Below are positions 59,176 to 64,000 of a stretch of DNA of 64,000 nucleotides, in pieces (within the stretch, counting starts at the first letter, position 1; every line of letters starts with the position of its first letter). The notes below the pieces were generated by a model. The model was not told where the DNA came from. It was given only the letters and a program-made list of their open reading frames with translations, and did not search any database. The stretch is from positions 42,718,001-42,782,000 of the forward strand of contig CM114273.1 of NCBI GenBank assembly GCA_050084515.1, in the 5' to 3' direction. Origin of the DNA: Blasia pusilla (taxonomy: Eukaryota > Marchantiophyta > Marchantiopsida > Blasiales). A program made the translations under genes and the position numbers.

Positions 59176-62100
59176 TCAAACAAGATACTTAGAGGCGATC
59201 TCTTGGACATGCGCACTGGTCGACTTCTCTTTCAGGCTGGAGCCCGAACGGATGCCGACACCGCTCGCCAGTGTGCGGAGGCCCTTGACAAGGGACATGG
59301 AGCCATTGCTACCTGTGCCTGAAGCGCTCTTACCACTGGAACCAGAGCTGTTCAATCGCTCCGATTTGGACCCCACCGACTTCGAGCTCATCGGAGAAGC
59401 GGCAGCAGCAGACAACTGATTCTCCAGTGGGCGGAAGGGGGTCACTGCTCTGTTGGGTGCTGCGAACAGCGTCTGCGTGGACGGAGGTCGCAGAGAAGCT
59501 AAGCGGCTGTTGGGATTGTTAGGTGCATCGGGGAGTGACGATACTCTCAAGTCACCTTCCAGTTCTTTCTCCACCGGAGCTCCTCCTGCATCCTGCAGCA
59601 TCCATCCCCATGATATGTTAACACACACTATCAGCATTCATACGAGAGGTCTTAGGCATGGCCACAGATCATCACAGCCTCTCAATTCCAGGAGTGTGAA
59701 GGGAGCAGAGCTCAGGGCGCAGCAGACGAGCGAAATTGAGAAGCATGTGTTTCTAGGGTGTGCTGACTGTCACATGAGTGCGATTTCCACCCCACCGCTT
59801 TCGTCTGAGGAGCTGGAGCAAGATCCCAGGTGTATGCTCAGAGTGCAGTAGATGAGCAAAATCGAGAGGCACTAGTAGGTATGGCTACGTCAAAGACAGT
59901 TTGTCTGAGTTATGTTGACAGCCACAGGATTGCATTTCGCACACTCCTTGTTTTCCCATTCTGGTGAGGCACTCCCTTTCATCTGAGGAGCTGGAGCAAA
60001 CTCCCAGATCCGGCAACGTGATGAAACATTCGCATGATAAAGGTGAGTGATCAGAACGCTTGCTTCAGGTGCCGGAAGGGAGCACCTCAGACGATTCGAA
60101 GCTCACAGGCAGGAATTGCGATGAATGCGATTGACATGGTGAGCTTTTGAATGCAATTCAAATGAGGAGCTAATGAATTCACAATGAGCGTACTTACCCC
60201 TAGCATGAGGAAATTGAAGCCGTGCTTGGTGGTAGTCGATATGTTGGGCAGAATCTCTCTTCTCAAATCCGCAAGGCTAGCCCCCTTGGCAATCTTCAAC
60301 ACGCAGATGAGCTTGCCAGAAGTGACCTCCTTCGAGGACTCCCACTTCACGTACACATCGCAGAGCATTGGCATGGGCGATTCTCCTCCTCCAGCCACGT
60401 TGCTGATCGGCACGTTCTCGTCTGCGTAGTACACATTGGCCATAGCTGCAACTGAATAGCCCGGCGAGGCCGACAGCCTAGGCGATGTCTCAGGCTTCGG
60501 GGAAATCACTCCTTGCAGCTTCATAGATGCTCCCATCTCGTTCTGCTTCTGGTGTGTGAAGAGGTTCCCATTCCTGAACTTGCGATGTCTTGCTGGGGAA
60601 TCCGACTTTTGTGGAGAAGGCAAGACAGGGAGTGGGGAGGACATGTAGGAGCTGACATTCTCATTCTGGTAGAGAAGATCATCGAAGCTTCTCGTGACTC
60701 TGGCAGGACTGTAGTATCCATCTGCTTCTAGAGACAGGTGGGATCGATTTTCTCTGAATGAATGGGAATAGGGACTGCCAATCGGGGAAGCTCTCGGTTG
60801 AGGAGGAGAGAATGGGGAGATGGAGTCAAGGGTAGAGTATAGTTCCCTTACAACGTGTGAAGCAGAGCCATGCGGGTCTGGACTTGCCCTCCCAGACAGG
60901 GGACTTCTGGAGATAGGGGACTCCACTCCTGGTGTGCTACGAGCAGCAACCTCTCTGCTATGGCCGCAAAGCCTGAAAATGTTCTCAATTCTGGCCTTTC
61001 GAGCAGATTCGGCTTCAACAACGGGCTCGGACACGCCACCAGCGAGGAACTGTCTCTCTACCGACCCATCCGACTCCGGACCTTGTCCATTTCTTCCCAG
61101 AAGCAATTTTGTGGGACTTGATTCCTCGTTCTTCTCAGGACGGAGTGATTTCGCGTCGAGTTCCTTTTCAGCGACGCTTCCACTTTGTGAACTACTGCTG
61201 CCCATGAATAGAGCATTGGAGTCTCTTGGCATGCCACCGCCACCGTCCAGTCGCCTTTCGAAGGCGCTGCTTTCTTCCTTAGACGCCGACATTGGCAGGA
61301 ATTTGTCTCTGAGGAGATTGCTGGGGTAGAAGTTCGGAGAGGCTGGTTCGCTGCTGGACGATGGGTTTCTGCTGGGACTTTCTGCTGCGTAGATGGTACT
61401 GTTCAGCTTTTGGGCCAACCCACCATCGCTCAATCTGGGGCAACTAGCAAATGGCCTACCTACGACACCAGAGGCACCGGCAGAAGAATGACCGTCTTCC
61501 CCTTCATCCTCCTGTTCTTCGATGATGATGGGTAGCCAACCTTTCCTGTGCAGTTTCGCTTCACTCCAGGTTATGAGGCCGAGGGGATCCTTCTCGCAAT
61601 GGCGAGATAATTCCACCTCTTCATCATCCTTCTCTTCCGGTGAAGAATCACATAGCATACTCTCTCCTTCAGTCTGCAAGTCCTTCCCTATGGATTGCTG
61701 ATTGAACATGGACTGCCAGCTTGGGTTGGCATCCTCCTGTCGAGGCTCTCTGACGACGTGAGAAACTTGCTGTTCCTCTTCTCTGCTGTTCAGAAGATCT
61801 CTCAAAGTAGAAGACGGTTGGAAGCTTCCTCTCTTTCTATCACCAGCATTAGAAGTTGGAGCAGGAGAGGTACTTTCCTTGGACTTGACAGTCTCCTCCT
61901 GTACTAAAGGTGACGACTTTTTCGAGCTTTGCACCTCTTGATCTTGAGAATCATTATTGCTCCTGAAGAAGGATAATACGGAAGAGGAAAACTTTTTGGC
62001 TACTGGTGTTGAGTATTTACCAGTCTCCGTCTTTGGACTGGAAGCTGAGAGGCCAGGTTGGGGTTTGGAGCTGTCCAAAGTGTTGGTCTTCTCTGGCAAG

Positions 62101-63506
62101 CACAGGGAGCTGAGGATCCTCAGCTTCTCAGTTCTACTTCCTGGGGACTCGACCTTGACGTGCTTGATCGATCGTCCGGTGGAGTCGAGAGGGTCAGATT
62201 TCAAGCTGCTGAATGATCTCTTCAGCTCATTGAGCTCTGCTTCAGCTTTGTCAGCACGTGAGCGCTGAAATTCGAGCTCTTTCTCCTTCTTCTCCAGCTC
62301 TCTTTCCAGCGCCTCGAGTTTCCTTTTCGTCATGTCGAAATCTCGTTTAGTAATCTCCAATCTCATCTCCTCCACCTTCTTCTTCAGATCGTTCACTTCT
62401 TTTTCTTTCGCCTCCCTTGCTCTGTCTGATGCCTCTCGCTCTCTTTCCGACTTCTCTTTGTCACGTCGCAGAGAGATTATACTGGCGTCCTTGTTTGCAA
62501 TTCGAGCTGCCAGCTGAGCGAACTGTGTGGCATTTGCCTCGTTGACCTTCTCCTTCGCTGGAGAATTGGGAAGCCGCACGATAGTTTTGGCTTTCGCCCC
62601 GTACTCAAAAGTGCCCAGAGTTTTGTATACATCCTTTGGACAAGGGCTGGCGCACAATATCATCAAAATCTTGGCATTAACATGTTCGAACGATTCCTGG
62701 GACGACCACACGCAATCCCTCATCAGCAGAGTTGGAAGCAAAAGCGAAACATCCGTTTTCAAAAAGGGCACAACCTTCAGCCATTCAAAAGCAGCAGCCG
62801 ACTGACAGTTAGAAGAAAGAGTGCTAAGCGTCTGGTTGTGGGAAGCACCTGCAGAATCATAGTGAGTTTGCTGTCTCTGTAGGGAATGTGTTCACTGTTG
62901 GCTGCTATAGCCTCTACCACTCTCTTCAATGCTCCGTTCCCTTGATTGATTTTGCCTGTCTGTCACCACTCACCACAAACACCCAACGGTAAGACCTTGC
63001 CAGGAGGTACACCGCATGTGAACAACCACAGTCCACAGAGAACGACATACAAAACCAGAGAGAGCTACGGCTTCAAGAGCAAAGAGACAATACCTGCATC
63101 TTCGCGTCCATTCCATTTCCTGTTCCGGCTTGTTCTATGTTTTCAGAACCCGCCATATCCACCAACACCAAACGACCGCCCACATCAGGGATCTCAAATG
63201 TGACCTGCGAGAGTTCGTCGAGTGCAATGCATCAGTTCAGTTCAATAACTACCACATCTCCTATCCACTAATCGAACTGATTACTGTCGGACAGTCAACT
63301 CAGTGTAAGCTTAAGTAAGAACACAACGTGTTGGAGAGCATATGCAGTACCACGCAATGGCTGCGAGAGCTACGATCGTTGCAGTTGGTACTTTTCGTCA
63401 CTCTCCTCTTCTCGACTTTTTTTATCTCACTCAGTAGTCTGCTCGGGTCAGTGTCCTGGGTTGTATGAGAATTCACAACCCTATGGCCCCTCATGACGAG
63501 CTTCAC
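59176..63506 (-). CDS. KIN10A: Kinesin KIN-10A / PAKRP2 (phragmoplast-associated kinesin), 3' five exons
   Basis: Plus-end motor that in Arabidopsis sits on Golgi-derived vesicles in the phragmoplast. Exons on the minus strand: 63506-63351, 63204-63094, 62959-62849, 62696-60198 and 59592-59176, all in phase, giving 1097 residues. The motor half seen has switch I NDRSSRSH, switch II DMAGSE, the helix TGKINQGN..LKR and YRDSKLTMIL, ending EYGAKAK. P-loop exons lie outside the window. A coiled coil follows (EKSEREREASDRAREAKEKE, LEALERELEKKEKELEFQ), then a long Ser-rich region. Family-specific segments fix the identity: RIENIFRLCGHSRE (about 60960-61005), YVKWESSKE, LADLRREI and FNFLMLG|DAGGAPVEKE across the last intron. 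The TGA is at 59178-59176. The Ser-rich middle makes it longer than the Arabidopsis protein. Other kinesin-14 types were considered and dropped because only KIN-10A carries this C-terminal module. Confidence 0.92.
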
Positions 63507-63706
63507 CTGCAGCAACGAATTCCCATTCCAGGACAATCAGGTATGGTGCAACACGTCTCACCACATCAACGTAGCGACACTTCCACAAGTTTGCACGTCT
63601 CTCTCTTTCTTTCTCTTTCTTTCTTCTCTCTCTCTCTCTCTCTCTCTCTCTGGCAGCGTCCAAGCGGGTCTATGGTCGCAAGGCTACAACAAGCACTTCT
63701 GGATGA

Positions 63707-63746
<40 letters not shown>

Positions 63747-64000
63747 CGTGCACCGTTCAACCTGGGCGCGGGGTCTATGGTCGCAAGGCTACGACAGGCA
63801 CTACTTAATGAGTAGTCTCTCTCTCCATTCATGCATTCTCTCTAGAAGCCCATGACTTTTTCTGGGAACATAGTCAAAGTGTGGTGTGAACCACTTCTGC
63901 AACTTCTCACAGAATGACAATAGAAAGGGCCTGCGATTGTGGCCAACTCAGAAGCACAAACGAACTAAGGCATGGCACATACACTGCAAAAACAATTTTA
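63507..64000 (-). other. KIN10A upstream intron(s), no exon recognised
   Basis: The acceptor TGCTGCAG at 63507-63514 (minus strand) opens the first exon seen. No P-loop or other motor motif could be read between here and the window edge, so this is probably one intron. Confidence 0.5.
63625..63830. repeat. (CT)n tracts with a duplicated unit in a KIN10A intron
   Basis: CT tracts at 63625-63651 and 63710-63742, and a short one at 63816-63826, alternate with two copies of GGGTCTATGGTCGCAAGGCT (63666 and 63771), which run on into ACAGGCACT/ATGAGTA-like sequence. The period is about 105 bases. Confidence 0.9.

Noticed and set aside
60820-61329. 169-codon plus-strand frame
   Set aside because: Antisense to the large KIN10A exon, whose frame is confirmed by splice phase and family motifs.
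59176-63506. First thought to be the chloroplast-movement kinesin KAC (KIN-14A)
   Set aside because: The motor sequence DMAGSENIEQAG and the tail RIENIFRLCGHSRE and LADLRREI belong to KIN-10A/PAKRP2, not to KAC proteins.
1-64000. CRISPR array, operon or bacterial features
   Set aside because: No spaced identical repeats of CRISPR type. Introns and plant transposons throughout show this is nuclear plant DNA.

Overview
The window is nuclear DNA of a land plant. Three genes with GT-AG introns can be rebuilt codon by codon: a pectin methylesterase, the nucleolar protein Pescadillo, and a kinesin of the plant phragmoplast type KIN-10A/PAKRP2. Large AT-rich gaps between them are filled with decayed plant-type transposons (Ty3/gypsy, Mutator-like, Helitron-like, probable LINE tails). 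The clade cannot be fixed from the sequence. The short gene islands in repeat-rich DNA would suit a seed-free plant such as a bryophyte or lycophyte, but that is a weak inference.

Layout. 1-2500: end of a degenerate Ty3/gypsy element and LTR-like repeats. 3.76-7.04 kb: a five-exon pectin methylesterase gene (382 aa) behind a 1.1-kb leader made of about nine tandem repeats. 8.18-19.25 kb: an 11-kb Mutator-like element with about 280-300-bp terminal inverted repeats. It holds a broken transposase on the + strand and a second, unrecognised multi-exon reading frame set on the - strand, pointing towards the transposase. 19.3-25.1 kb: repeat-rich DNA with a pair of old direct repeats. 25.59-29.76 kb: the complete 13-exon PES gene (584 aa). 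29.8-38.4 kb: gene-poor. 38.4-42.1 kb (-): a long orphan protein gene (1057 aa in its main exon) with two kinds of internal repeat. 42.1-51.5 kb: AT-rich DNA carrying several Helitron-type ends, including two tiny elements head to tail. 51.9-54.2 kb: a GC-richer island made largely of tandem repeats, including thirteen copies of a roughly 57-bp unit. 54.2-59.1 kb: gene-poor, with a probable LINE tail. 59.18-63.51 kb (-): the 3' five exons of KIN-10A, whose 5' part lies beyond the window.

The three recognised genes are ordinary housekeeping or development genes: cell-wall pectin, ribosome assembly and cell-plate vesicle traffic. Nothing suggests that they form a functional cluster. The less ordinary parts are the Mutator-like element with its second gene and a perfect 21-bp foldback inside it, the repeat-built leader of the pectin methylesterase gene, the orphan repeat protein, and the family of Helitron-type ends. 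No rRNA, tRNA or CRISPR array was found by eye.
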